Origin: Hermatobates lingyangjiaoensis
Lineage: Eukaryota > Arthropoda > Insecta > Hemiptera > Hermatobatidae
DNA length: 64,000 nt
Direction: 5' to 3'
Assembly (NCBI GenBank): GCA_026182355.1
Contig: JAPFBL010000002.1
Coordinates: forward strand, 2,666,001 to 2,730,000
This document shows, piece after piece, positions 44,931-57,929 of this stretch (position 1 is its first letter; each line of letters begins with the position of its first letter). The position numbers and the translations under genes were made by a program. A model generated the notes under the pieces. The model saw only the letters and a program-made list of their open reading frames with translations, made no database searches and was not told the DNA's origin.

Positions 44931-45243
44931 AGTAAACAATAAAACGAAACAATTAAACCATAAACCAAAAATTAACAACGAGATAAATTAGCACAGTTCA
45001 AATAGTGGCAGCGTTTAACTGTCAAGCAGCGCTACATGCGCGCACACACGTATTAGACAGTTGAATCACCCCAGCACTTCTCGCCTTCGACAGGTCACAA
45101 CATGGGAGAGTTCCAAACAAATTTTATTCTAGGTTCCTAGAATTCTTGAACCTGGGTTTTCTTATATTATTCCTCCATCTTTCCGGTTCTATATAAATCA
45201 ACTCACCGAATGATTTGTTTATATTTCTATTTTCCATATTTAC

Positions 45244-45284
45244 ACAGGGCCAACGTTTCGGTCTACACTGACCATTATCAAGGA
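45244..45284 (-). ncRNA. Hammerhead relic, ACGU family
   Basis: Minus strand CC, UUGAUAA, U, helix II GGUC-AGUGUA-GACC, GAA, ACGU, U17, GGCCC. Helices I, II and III are good, but C3 and G8 have changed, so it is predicted inactive. Confidence 0.65.
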
Positions 45285-45438
45285 AATCTTTTTACTACAC
45301 TTTTACAATTCATAATATAATACATACTAGAATAAGAAAACTCGAGAAGTTATGTAAGAAACATACTTAAAGTTGGCAAGTTATTTAATGATGTATGTTT
45401 AAAAGAAGATCTGCTCCCAAAGTATACCAATATATATA

Positions 45439-45478
45439 TATTGATGACGACGATGGTCGAAATATCGATGTGAGTTAT
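45439..45478 (+). ncRNA. Hammerhead relic, AUAU family
   Basis: UUGAUGA (45441-45447), C, helix II GAC-GAUG-GUC, GAA, AUAU, C17, GAUGUGAG. Only C3 has changed; a (TA)n run abuts its left side. Confidence 0.6.
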
Positions 45479-45518
45479 GTCTGTGTCTTTCTGTGTGTTT
45501 CCTTCGTTTTGAATTTAT

Positions 45519-45522
45519 TTTA

Positions 45523-45611
<89 letters not shown>
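45519..45611. repeat. Longest (TA)n microsatellite of the window
   Basis: About 90 bp of TA with one interruption near 45530. Overlapping poly-YI frames are translations of the repeat. Confidence 0.97.
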
Positions 45612-45612
<1 letters not shown>

Positions 45613-45619
45613 ACTAAGA

Positions 45620-48403
45620 CCTATCCTCCTAAAAAAAAAAAATGGTCTTCTTCAGAATCACAGATGAAATCAAACAAGTGAAATTGGACATTTGGTGTAG
45701 TATTGAGACGGGAGAAAGTCAAGAAAAGTACTCTAAAGGACATAAAAAGTAAGGAAAAAGAACAAGAGGCTAAGCAAGTCAGCGTAAATAAAAAAAAGTT
45801 CAAGAAGACATAAGCAAAACGTTATCTGTCAGTTATAATTACAATGCTATTACCCTCGTTAATACTGAGTCTAGTTTGAATAAGTCATATCAGGGTTATA
45901 GTATTTGATCTCTTAAATTCAATTATTAGGGACCCTATAATATTTAATAACAACATCAATGTTTCAAACGTGACCATTTTTGCTTCTGTGTATGTTTTAC
46001 CATACCTTTTATTATTTGTGTGCAAAAGTATGCACTAGATTGTCCTTATCCAACTACGTAGTAATTTTTGTTTGATCAGCGATGCCAATGATTATCAGCC
46101 TAAACTACGTATATATTATGAAAACACTACAAGTATAAATACCGCTATCCCCAACTCTGTGGAAGAGTTTTGAATTAACCATTCACCTACGTTATTACCA
46201 CTAGAATAAACTACATTGGGTCAAGATTAAAACTGGACCGATTCACTGGGGGTAGAGTTGGAGGCCACAATGCTCTTTTAGATATTTCGGGAGGCAAGAG
46301 GAGACAGTTGTTAGTTTAGATTTAATAGTAGTACCTTGGCTTCCTTGTTTCTGTTTCAGTCTCATGTTGAAAAAATAAAGATGAGGGGTCATGTTTAAAA
46401 CCACCACAACCCCCCCTTTTTTTAGACTTTTGTCAAGCTTCCGCTAAATTACCATAATAAGAAAAAAATAGTAATTGGGGAGCAAAAGGCTTGAAGAGAA
46501 CTGAGAAATTGTTACCCAGTATTTTACATAACAAAACTCGTTTAGAATGAAATATCATAGTATTGCAGTATCTTGAATCATTGGATTCACTTCCTAGGCT
46601 AGTCTTAATCTTCCTGTTCTTCTTATATCTATTTTAACTCCCAAACCAGAAGTGTCTGTACTGTGGACCGAGGTCCATTCTTACGTCTGCTACAATGGGT
46701 CAAATGTAATGTGGTCTACTGATGAAGGTAGCGCTTAAAACAATAGATAGCGACTAACTCTTGATAATGAACAATGAATTGAAAGAGACGAATATTAAAT
46801 GAAATATTAGATACTATGATAACCAAAATCAAAATAATAGTAACGTTCAAAACAAACCAACCTCAGAAAACAATAATAAGAGGGTAATGTTCTCCTATAT
46901 GGGAAAACAAACAATAAATTATTCAACTTGTTTAAAAGAAAAGTCAGTCATCCCAATTCACCAAACAATTCAGTCAAGGATAACTTAAATTCTACAATAG
47001 AAAACAAAAACTAAAACCAAATCATAATTCATAGATTAAAATGTAAAGTTCAGGCAATGATATTTTTATTACGAAAGGAGATACTTTTAATACGAAGATA
47101 TAAAGAATACCTTCTCGTTTCCATATATAATGAAGCTAACCGAAATTTGGAAATAACTTGATGACATACGGACAAAAACGGGGTGACATATATACGGGAA
47201 TGGCCTTACTGCATAAAGATCAGAAAATACTAACTGATAAACAGAAGCACGAGATATTTTACATAAAAAGTTCACAAAACCGTTTTTTTAATCCTGTAGT
47301 TTACAGCATTCTCTGCCAACGGTTACTACACGCTGATTGTGTTAGTACTTACACCTAGTTAATATATTTATTATGTCGTTGCTGCGTTTTTTATTTTTTT
47401 CTACTAGTTCTAAATGAATACGTGTTTTTTATAGAACTCCCATTGTAAATGTTAATTTTTTACATTTCGTTTTCTTTTCTTTTCTTTTTCAGTTCACATT
47501 AAATTTCATTAAATCTTTCTAGAACTAGTTTTTTGAAATACCTATAAATGTCTTCTTTTAACAGTTGCTCTTTTCTTTGTTTGAAGTCTGTTCACGTTGT
47601 TATAATTATTTGAATGGTTTTGTTCCTTGGGATGTCAGTCAATGAATATTGCCATAACAGAGTTAGAAGGTTTTCTCATCTGCTCGGTTAATTTGATATT
47701 CAGGTGAAAATTCAAGTTTTGATTTGAATTGATATTCTTTTATTTTTCTGTATTCTGTTAGAATCTGTGTAATGGTCGCACATCAGAAGCATTTCATTTT
47801 CAAACATGTTGAGATCCTATTGTAAGCTCTTCTTTTGTGGATATATACCACCTCTCTTGTTACGACAGTATTATGTCTTTTACTGTCTCTTTCCAGTTTG
47901 AGAAATAAAGATATTTTAAAAAACATACCGGTTCACTCTACTTCTAACTGTACTCTTTGGCAATTATCTATAAAAAAATAGCTTATAATTTATCGAATTT
48001 TTTTTTTAAATTATTCTGATCTCTTTCTTCTAATGTGTTCTTTTAATATTTTCCGAAGACTTCTGGTAATCAGTATTAATTCTTAGAAAACCGAGCGTTG
48101 TTGAATGGATATGAAACAATTAAAATGTAATTGAATCTAAAAAAAGAAATAGTCATTTAAGCATTAAATCTTTTTTTTTATTTAAATCAAGATAATTTTG
48201 TCAGGAAGAAATCAAATGTGAAGTGGACAATTGATTCTAAAGAAGATAATGGATATGAAATATCACAGAATGATGTTCAGGTGTCAGTTCATCAGGAACT
48301 ACGCCTTAAACTGATCGAAGTAAAACGGTACAGTTTTAAAAAGGAGAGAACAAGTTATTGTTTTAAGGCAATTTGCAAGAACAACTAGACCACTTAAATA
48401 AAC
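45620..48403. other. AT-rich DNA without recognisable genes
   Basis: No gene or element that I can support. Short frames only. Confidence 0.4.
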
Positions 48404-48754
48404 TACAGTCATCCCTCGGTTTACGGACTAAAAGGGGGGATCGCCGGTCCGATATTCCCGATCATACGAGGTCTCCGATACTACTGTATTTCAACTTTTT
48501 AATAAACTTAACCATCCGTGATACTGTTAACTTAATACTTTTCCGCTTTTCTAGAGGGTTTACAAGTGCCACGATTAAAAAAAATGTTGAATACCATATT
48601 TCACAAACAACTCACAAAGTAGGTCCAAAAAGGTCGAAAAACACTGACCAAAGTGATATACGGATTCGGCACAACTGTAAACAAAGCTACAGATTTTGTC
48701 CGTTGTTTCCGAAATCCGTTAAAGTGAGGTACGTTAAATCGAAGTATGAGTGTA
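48404..48754. mobile_element. Second TA-flanked MITE (mariner/pogo-like), diverged
   Basis: The left end is CAGTCATCCCTCGGTTTACG (48406 on) and the right end, 'cgttaaatcgaagtatgagtg', is its diverged reverse complement, ending at 48752. TA flanks both sides. The length is about 347 bp. A 135-codon frame runs from 48373 through the whole element and starts outside it, so it is more likely chance than a transposase; I see no DDE or helix-turn-helix motif in it. Confidence 0.7.
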
Positions 48755-48759
48755 TGACT

Positions 48760-51700
48760 CAATGTCATGGAAAGAAATAATTGTCATCTCAATATTACTT
48801 TCAATAAACTAATTTTAGCTGAAACCGATTTACTTCCTGAACGATTCATGTGCAAGTGTTGGAACTGAAAGTCAATACAATTCCCCTATCTTAAGAATAT
48901 CTAAGTGGTTGATCATGTCTCAGTGTGAAAGGGGAACATGTGAAATAGAAGATGGGACATTAATTTAGTTTGACTCTCGTTTGCCTTCGACCCAAGAAAT
49001 AATTCCTTTAAATCGAGAAAACCCCTAACATTGAACAATCTCATGACGATACAACAAAACTTTCGCCCAATCAAAACTGAAACAAACATTTGTTTGAATG
49101 AATATTCAAAGTTTTCCCTACGATTTAATTCCTTTCATTAGAAAAGAAAAATGAACAATTAAGCAGACACCATTATTTAAAGCAAATGATATCACAACTT
49201 GTATTTTGAAGTTGTTTTAGATGTTTTAAACAATAACCTGGCTAAAAACTATGTTTTACCATACGCCTTAAAAGCAGTTTTGACTCAGTCGAGCAGCAAT
49301 TCTCAGAAAGACAATTAATTAGTGTAACCGACTAAAGAGGAGAATTGCAAACTAGTTAATCAAATTAGCAGGCTTCAAAACAACATGAACGAATTGAGAT
49401 CCACGATACATTGACACACTGTCTCCTGTAGTCATCAATTTTATATTATTATGTTGAGCCAAGTATAACCCAAGAAATAGTTTAATTACATTTTTTTTGG
49501 ATTAACAAGTTATAATTATAAAATATAATTTTGCATATCACTTCATTTTTAAAACTTCTTAAGAGCTTTCAAGCGTTGAGGATGTCATTTACTGATAATC
49601 AGTTTTCTTCTAAAATATTATTCACGATAAAATCATGGATGAGTGGTATAGTATGCAATATAATTAGCCCTGGTTCCAAATGCCAATGTTTATTTGATGC
49701 GAAATCCTGTGCTATTTTTTTCCAATACTTTTACAGGTATAGCATTTATTTATTGTACAGATTTAAAATCTAGAATGTAAGGTTTTCCGTGAGATTAGTA
49801 GTTCTTCCGTGATTGTGCTTTACAGTGAGTAATAACCAAGTCATGTAAATGAAATCTTCCATTCAATGACATTTGCAGAAATTTTAAACTAAGTACAAAA
49901 AATGCAACGAAAATCAAACATTATTTATTAAAATTTTCATTAGCTAAAAAAATTAAATTCATATTATTAAATAATAATAAAAAAAGAAAGTTTATTGAAA
50001 ATCAATGTTTGCAGATACATTTAACTGTACCCAGAAATGTAAGCAAATAATTTATTTTTCTGATATATTATTTGTATTATATTTTATGATGTGAACTGAT
50101 TTTTTCATGGAAATGATGATAAATTTGGGGTTACAAGAATGTTGTTTTTAGAAGTAATTTGATAAAAAGACATTCCATCCAATTTTAATATCTATAGTCT
50201 GAAGTATGTGTATGGATAAAAAATTGTTTTTAAAAAGAATGAATATTGAAAATAGTTTATACCTTAAAATTGTTAGATTTTCATTGACTACATAATTAAT
50301 TTCTTAATTAGTATTCAGTTGCTTTTCATTTAATATTTTTTTTTATATTTATGAATTAATTTGTTTTTGGCTACTTTTCAAAAAAACATGAACTACAGAA
50401 TTAGAAAGTATATATTAAAAATAGTAACATTTAATTGAATTCATTGGAGCATTCCGGAGGGCAATTTCATTCATGGAGATTCTTCTTGTTTTGTGTAGCT
50501 CAGTCTTATCTTTTTTTCATACATTTTCCTTTACAAAGTTTCTTCATTTTATAATGACAATTATGATGTCTTGTAAAATTGATATCATCAACAGTTACTC
50601 TCCTTTCAAAATATGTATCTTGTTGATCAAGCAGAGAGGTATGTTTCAGGCTTCCTTCCATTGTTTTCATCTTTGCTGACCTTTGCAAAGAATTTGTACA
50701 GATAAAGTTTTTAGAAATTTGGATTACGTCAATTGATCGATATCTAACACTGGCGCAAAATTTTCCTATTGGTTTTTTTTTATTTAAATGAAAATAATTC
50801 TCATGAAAAGACTTCTTGAATTCAATCTTCGATTATTTTTTTTCAAATCATTAGTTGTGCAATCCGTAATTGTGCGGTATTTACTCATTCTGAGGTAAAA
50901 TTGATAAATGTGGAGACTTTTGTTGGTTTATCCATTTTACCTGAGAATATTTTTTTTCACATCACATTAAAGGAAATAAATCTAGATCCCTATTATAAAC
51001 GCTATAGAAAAAGTGAAACCCACAGCATAAAGCTTGTCAGAAATGGTCTTTAACAATTTCTAGAAGCCAGACCGAGTAAAGATTTGCAACGATTGTTTAA
51101 AGTCAATACTGTGGTACTTATTTAAAAGATAACTTCCAGAAAGAGATATCCTGTATATGCACTCTTTGCTTAGGTCATAAATGAAGACACAAAAGGGGAA
51201 ATTTTTTATATACGTTCTTATTAACTGGGGTTATGAGGTATCAGCGTTAAAAGGATGAGGTACTTTGTTGTTAAAGGAAACTATTCTAAAACTGTCGCTC
51301 TGTGTCAGTAGCCAATAAATTGAATGGACATTCATTTTTGCAATCGACAAAAAACAATAAATATCATAATTAGCATTTATATTACTTTATTTGTAGTTAA
51401 ATATCTTCATCTCCTCTTTATTTCAATGGAAAATAGAATCTAAAATTCGTTACAAAAAAGTATATATTTTACTGCAGGATATATCGTAAGTACGGACTTC
51501 GGATTCGAAAAAAATGTTATTTTACCATTTAAAAATTAAAACCCAGGATAAGTCAAATCACTTTATTTATGCCACGCAACCTAAAAAAAATCTAGATTGG
51601 CCTACACTCTACTTGACTATAAGAAAAAAAATATAAAACTGGTTAACACTTATCTGTTCAAAAGCTTTCACATTCAATCATAAGTAAACATTTTTAAATT

Positions 51701-52255
51701 TTATTGTTTTAAAAAATGAATAATTGTTTTCATTTATTCCTTCTCTCATGAAATCATCAATGTGTCTTAAAGTACTATCTATTTATCCAATATAGTCGTG
51801 TCTGAAATCATTGTTTTATTCCGTAAATCTCCTTTTAATTGATTATTATCTCTATTTAAAAATTTTAATGAGGCATAATTTCAAAACTACAAAAATCAAA
51901 ATGCTTAATATATTTCAATTTATATTCTGCATGCTACATATAATAATAAAACTGTAAATACTCACAAATTATGTAGCATGTAATGATATTTTCATTAATG
52001 TAATATGATTTATCTACATAACGATATCTACTCCCGATATTAAGTTTTGTTTAAGAGTTCAACATACAGATTGACTAGAGCAATTTGTAAGGCAAATTTA
52101 TACAACAATGAAAAGTATCAAAATTGTATGTTAGATTGGTTTTGATTTTTTTTTACATGTAAAATTACATTCTCATTAAATCTCATATTAAGTCATCATC
52201 ATTTGAAATTTTCTTATTACCTTTAAACTTCAATTTTATTTCAGTCAATTCACTG
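48760..52255. other. AT-rich DNA without recognisable genes
   Basis: The segment at 50,850-50,910 ('aatccgtaattgtgcggtatttactcattctg') resembles 8,410-8,450 and is part of a low-copy repeat. A good acceptor-like 'ttttttccaatacttttacag' ends at 49738, but no open exon follows. No other supportable feature. Confidence 0.4.
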
Positions 52256-52259
52256 AAAA

Positions 52260-53095
52260 AATGTGTAAGTCAAATCCAACAAGTATAGCAGGTGATCCGT
52301 TAGTCCAGGATAAATATTCAATTTTTATAGCTCTATTGTTCTTTGCAATAATGGAAATGTATATTTGTTTTTTTATAAATTGCTAATTTTTTGTTCAATT
52401 TTTTGGCAAAATTTCAGTGTCTGTAATGTGGCGCTTAGCATCAAAAAATCATTTTCATTAAACAGAAAATGTACGCAAACGTCCATTCGGTTCATGTAAT
52501 TTTGAAAAAAAAATATTTCAATTCATCCCCCATATAACACTTTACTTTGAGCTATAGTTTAATTTTGATCCGTCAAACGGCATGGCTTATATCACCCTCA
52601 CAAGCTTTCAGATTTAATGATAAGTGAAAATTTATATATTTGATTGAAAAAAAATCTAGTTATGAAATAAATGAGGAGATTTTGTGAATCTGAGGATTTT
52701 TTCAGTTATTGATTTTGTAGCTTTAAAGATAGTACCAAAATTTCGTGACTCCTAAGTTAGTAGTTTCGAACAAAAAAATAATGTCTAAAAACACATTTTG
52801 GCCAAAAAAAGGGACTTTCTCATCATGCATAATTCCTCCCAAACTATACAGCACTATAAGGTTTATTTTTGTGTAAAATATCAATTTGATCCATCAAAGA
52901 TTGTGGACAGAAACTTTTTGATACACTCTCTTCCACCCACCCACACACACACGCACACACACACATACATACATCACAGACATCATCGAAAATCCTTCAT
53001 AAAATGACTCCTTGGACCTCAAAACATGTAATTTCGTCAAAATCTCGAGATCGAATTTTTTCACGATCACTATACTTTACTTATAGTAAAGTAAA
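52260..53095 (-). repeat. Rep1 interspersed repeat, minus-strand copy
   Basis: It begins (as the element's 3' end) near 'acaagtatagcaggtgatcc' at 52279 and ends (5' end) with 'cacgatcactatactttact' and the hairpin 'ctttacttatagtaaag' at about 53075-53093. The order of blocks is the exact reverse of 40.56-41.45 kb. The frames at 52798-53007 and 53004-53216 are translations of the repeat. Confidence 0.8.
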
Positions 53096-53131
53096 AAAAG
53101 GAATGTTTGATTTTAAATGCAAATCTGACAG

Positions 53132-53373
53132 GTTGGTTTTGCTCAAGGGTAGACTTGGGATGTGTTTGGGGCAGATGGATAGTGTGGGGCGAGGATACTG
53201 CAGCAGTGCTAAGTAGCCGGCCCCCCAAGACAACTACCGTTATCCCGCGGCAGACCGCAGACGGTCGTCGCTGGCCTGCAGTATTCTCAATGGAGTCAAC
53301 TTTCACCCTATCGCCTTTCAATTCTCCACTACCTCGTCCACCTAACAACTTCAACTTTTACTCATTCAAATAA
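53132..53373 (+). CDS. Possible terminal exon of unidentified gene
   Basis: The sequence is sharply GC-richer than its surroundings and starts after 'aaatctgacag'. In one plus frame it is open to a TAA at 53371 and reads GWFCSRVDLGCVWGRWIVWG, then a P/T/R-rich stretch and PLPRPPNNFNFYSFK at the end. The minus strand is also open across the same patch (94 codons), so the coding strand is uncertain. It lies 37 bp from the end of a Rep1 copy. No domain was recognised. It could be a non-coding exon or a repeat fragment. Confidence 0.28.
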
Positions 53374-53379
53374 TGATTT

Positions 53380-56300
53380 TTTTTTTATTAACTATCTCAT
53401 TTTATAACACAGGTAGGCCTCATTTCATAAGATCTTGACTGTAAAATATGCCTTTAAATGATATAAAAATAAAAAAACCTTCAATCCAAATTCAATGTCT
53501 TCGTAATATTTAAAAAAAAGTGCGTTTATGAAATATGACATTAATGAAATATAAAAGTGACAATGTGATCTTAAATGAAAATCAAACGGTGAATTCCATT
53601 TTTGTGAATTTTCAAACGAAGAACTGCTTGAAATGGTGAAAAAAATGTAGAAAATAATCAAAAATTACTGTCAGATCTGCAATTAATACAGTTGAAGAAG
53701 CTTTTGAACAAAAAGAAATTACTTAAAATATTTTCGTTTGTCTAAGTGAAAGAGTTTATTGCAGATTAAAGGATTTTATGTATTCACTGTCTGCAAGATT
53801 AACGTAGAAAAGAAAATCTCTCAAGTAAACTACGGTCAGCGACTTCAAAAATGTTTATTGAAAATCAAAGTGAAAATAACCGAAAACATAAATCACTTTT
53901 ATATTAATTTATCAAACTATAATTGTTTAATCAAAACAGTAGCGAATCCAGAACTTTTATCATCTGGGGTGTGCCATAATCAATATCAAGAGAGGTCATG
54001 AACAATTATTGAACATATTTAAATAACATAAAGTTAATGGTTACAGATTAAAGTAATTTTATTCTTTTATAATTTAAGTAAAAATATAAAAAAATACCAC
54101 TCAGAAATTTGTCCCAAAAAAGTTTTTTGTAAATTGATAATAATTTGGCTCTCATCCTGGGCAGTAATTATTGCTACGGAAAGGTAACACTCACTTTGTC
54201 AATCAGCACTTAATTGTCATCATTAATTTGACCCTAATCAATTCGCAATGCCAAGAACCTCACGTATTTTAGGTAGTATACACACCCCAATAAATATAGG
54301 AACTATTTTATAAATTATTGCCAATCAAACATATTTTATAAAAGCGAAATAAAATAAAGAAAATTGAGTTTATCTTTTTAAATAAACCTCCATACTAGAC
54401 AATTATCATTAGAGATAATACATCAATCATAAAACTATTATAAATCTTATTTCTCGTTTCACTTTTTCATTTGTTTCATTTTTTTATATGATTAACAATA
54501 TTTCGTGGAATTGTAACTTTCCTCGAGGAACAGTTTCAATACCCCACAATCGAATTAATAAACTCATGTTGCTAGGAATGGTTTATAGTTGGATTCCTTT
54601 TTTTCTGTTCACAAAACTGCAATGATTTCCTTGTCTATTATTTTTAAATAAATAAAAATAATTATAATGAATTTTTGAACTAAATTTATATTTTTCAATA
54701 TTTTTAAAACTATTATATATTTTTTTTATTATTATAATATAAAGAACACTATTTATTTGAATTATGACTATATAGTGTAAGTGGTAAGGTTTTTTGTTTC
54801 TAGAAATTAGTAGCGCAGGGAGAGGAAGCTGAATATGGACAAAGCTTTACAAACGGTTAGATTGTTGGAGTGAAGAGATAAGGGTGACAGGCTGATAACA
54901 GGGGAGAGGTTCATGATGTGAACATTATTACTGTCAAGGTTTAGATGAACAAGCTACTACTTTGGTTACGAAGGCAGTTTGAACGTGGTAAATTTATTTC
55001 TTTTGAAGTAACGTGGTTTTTCTTCAGAAGTAGCTTCATACCATAAGACACATGTTATGCACATTTTGCACGAGTTTCCCAACTAAGAAACTGGTTAGGT
55101 AGATTAGTAATAAGTATTCGCAAAACTTAGAATATTGACTCATTAAACATTGCTGTATTGATTTTTTTTTCAGTTTTAATATCTCTAATAATCTAGTAGA
55201 GTAATAAAAGTTATAGTTTTTCTAATTTTGTTTGTATGTTATTTGTTCCCACCCAGTTGTAATTTTCGTCATTAAAACTGTAGAAGGAGGCTTTTAAATT
55301 ATATTACAGAATAAAATCCCTTCAACACTTAGGGCTTTTCTTTATGTGGCTTAAATGTAGAACAAACTCTCAACTCATCCAATCCCACTTGCTCAAAATC
55401 TTTCCCTTCTAGTAATCCCTAAAAAACCCCAAAGACGACCTTCTCTCGTCATAAAGATTAAATTAGTTACGGAGTGCCACCAATGGGTGTCCACCCGATT
55501 TCCGCTCTAAAATTAAAAAGCTAAAGATGAAACCCTGAAATAAAATTACTTATAAATACATGAAATTGTAATCGAAGTATCCAATAATGCAACAAAAAAT
55601 GTTGAAATAAAACACTAATTTCACCCCCACAGATTTCTACACGATGACATATAATCAGTATTCTTAAGGTTAATCTATTAATAGAAGTGAAACTGAGATT
55701 TACGGACCGTCAAGTGCAACATTGATGTTTGGTCCATATAACATTATATTTTTAGAACTTCCAGTGGGCCAATTAAAACTGAACCTTAGACTGTCGAACA
55801 TCCCAGTCATGGCCCATATTGGCAACATCCTATTTGTGCCTCTCAGCTCTATCGAAAGAAAAGCTCTGATAATTCAAACAAGATAATGCTTTAAGTTTTG
55901 TTACTTTTATCATCATTTGCTGCTTTTTATCAGATTTGTTACCACCAACACAAACTCCTGTAATTATTACCGAACTCTGTTTTCATGCTTTTAATGCAAT
56001 AATTTTACACTTGAAGGTCCTACAGTATTTTTTATTTATTATAAACCATTTTTGTTTTTCATTAATCACGTCTGCCTTGTCTTGATTTAAAATTATTCTT
56101 AATTGGGTACAATAAGTTATATTGAAGCAATTATTGAAAAGAAGCTTATTAAACACTGGCTACTTGCTCCTTTATCCCCTTGAGTCGATCCTAAACTTCT
56201 TCAAGTAACAGTCTGTTCAAGTAACAGTAATAGATTGTTCTTCTATTTTAACAATCTGTTAATTACATTAGTATTAAGCTTCCTAACTTTAGACAAAACG

Positions 56301-57630
56301 GACCAACACTTTGAATAGCTCAAATGGAATCTTTTTATCGCTGAGATATTCAATATATACAACTCATATGAATATGATTCTATTGAATAAAACTGCACCA
56401 CGTGAGAGAGAGTTAAAGACTAATACTTTTTCTGAAAAAGAGAAAATGAATGTTTTATACATGCACCAGTTACCTGATATCTCAAGTCATCTATGAAATT
56501 AATGATTCTTTCTTATTCCTATTAAGCTTGTTTAAAATTGCCTCAGATGAATCTTTATCAATTATTACCATCACTTTTTCTGTCCGAAAAAATAGAAGAA
56601 ATTTTCCTTTCAAAATACATCTAAAAACTTAATTAAAATATGATTACTTACAATGCAAAAGATAAAGTTAATTACAACTTATCTTTTAAGTTATAATTAA
56701 TCTTTTAATTACTTGAATTACTTCTTGAAAATATTTTACAAGGAATTATTTAAAATGGTCTGCAAACCAAATAAACAAACAATGCTTAATATTAAAATTA
56801 AAGCATTTAGGTGCATCTTTACGTTCTAATAATAAGTTATTAACATGAGCAGTGTTATTGTTTTTCACAACTTTGTTTAAATTTTAATATTTTTGAAAAG
56901 TAAATGTTTGATAATAATTTCCAAGATACATTTCTATAAGTATATAAGTAATAAAAACAATTGTAATTGAACACATGAGACAAGAAATAATTCTCTCTCT
57001 CCCTTATCCTCTATCTATCTCATATATCTGGCATAACTGCATTAGCTACACTACTTGGTTAATTTGTATCTTTGGTATATAAATAAAATTTAATCACTTT
57101 TATTACAAACAATTCTGCAAATATGTATGGTTTAAATTTGACTGAAATTGGGTATATATCAATTCTCATGGAGATTTCTTGCCTCACTTGTGCCACTATT
57201 TGATATTGTGCTTTCCATGAAGCACCAAAAGAAGCTTAGAGCCTGGAAATCTTCCTGTCTTAGTATATAACACGCGTTGTTTAGATTGCATCAAACCTTG
57301 AATGTTTATGGTGTTTTTGGCGTTATAATCTATATGGTTGAAATGATATCAAAATTGGAAGTATTTCAGTTATCGTACGACCTTTCCGACTTGAAAATTT
57401 TGAAATACCCCTTACATTGTTGTAAGTAATGTATCTATGGTTTGATTTCCATTAAGATTAGGCGTATCTACCATTTCATGGCAGTCTTCTGCCCCTAGGA
57501 ATCCTCGAAGGGATCTCCTACCCGCTACACTGAAGTAATCGAGTCCCTTCCCCTAAATTCATCAATACTAAGTATGTAGTCTAGATTTCAAAACAATTCT
57601 GTCCAATAGTTCTTTGTAACCCATTTTTGC
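53380..57630. other. AT-rich DNA without recognisable genes
   Basis: No element ends, ribozyme cores or coding blocks that I can support. Frames of up to 80 codons (53759-54001) are unrecognised. Confidence 0.4.
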
Positions 57631-57639
57631 TCCCTTACA

Positions 57640-57912
57640 ATTAGGTTACTTTAGGTTGCAGTGGCACTCTCACAAGAGAACACACATAGGTCGAACATTG
57701 GCCCCTTGTAATACACAAAATGAACATTTCACATTGAGAGTCCTAAATTTTGCCTAACTCAAGAGTATTTAGAGTAAGAATCTTTAACGAGTATCTAACA
57801 TCGTACAGGCTCGGTACCGACGGGTACTCTTTAGGGCCAGAGTGGGTATTGAACCCCGGATCTACCAGTTTAGAGACGAGCACGTTGCCACTTTGCAAAC
57901 CTGCCTCTTCCC
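57640..57912 (-). repeat. tRNA-derived SINE with internal deletion
   Basis: Tail 'ggttactttaggttgcagtg' on the left, body, then a jump from 'gaccgacgggtactcttta' straight to 'gggccagagtgggtattgaa', which loses about 50 bp of the usual sequence. The head has the B-box region 'gggtattgaaccccgg'. Flanks 'cccttacaatta' and 'tccctaacaatta' look like an imperfect target duplication. Confidence 0.88.
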
Positions 57913-57929
57913 TAACAATTAACAAAAAG

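Noticed and set aside
45395..45681. Poly-YI reading frames of 60-90 codons
   Set aside because: They are translations of the (TA)n microsatellite.
46690..46740. CUGAUGAAGGUAGCGCUUAAAAC as a hammerhead
   Set aside because: No GAAA core strand and no helix I complement.
48373..48780. 135-codon plus frame as a possible transposase
   Set aside because: It starts outside and ends outside the TA-flanked MITE and has no DDE or DNA-binding motif.
49531..49773. 80-codon frame ending at a good acceptor-like site
   Set aside because: No open exon follows the acceptor, and the frame itself shows no protein-like motif.
52798..53216. Two adjoining plus frames as a gene
   Set aside because: They lie in the Rep1 repeat and reappear as broken frames in other copies.
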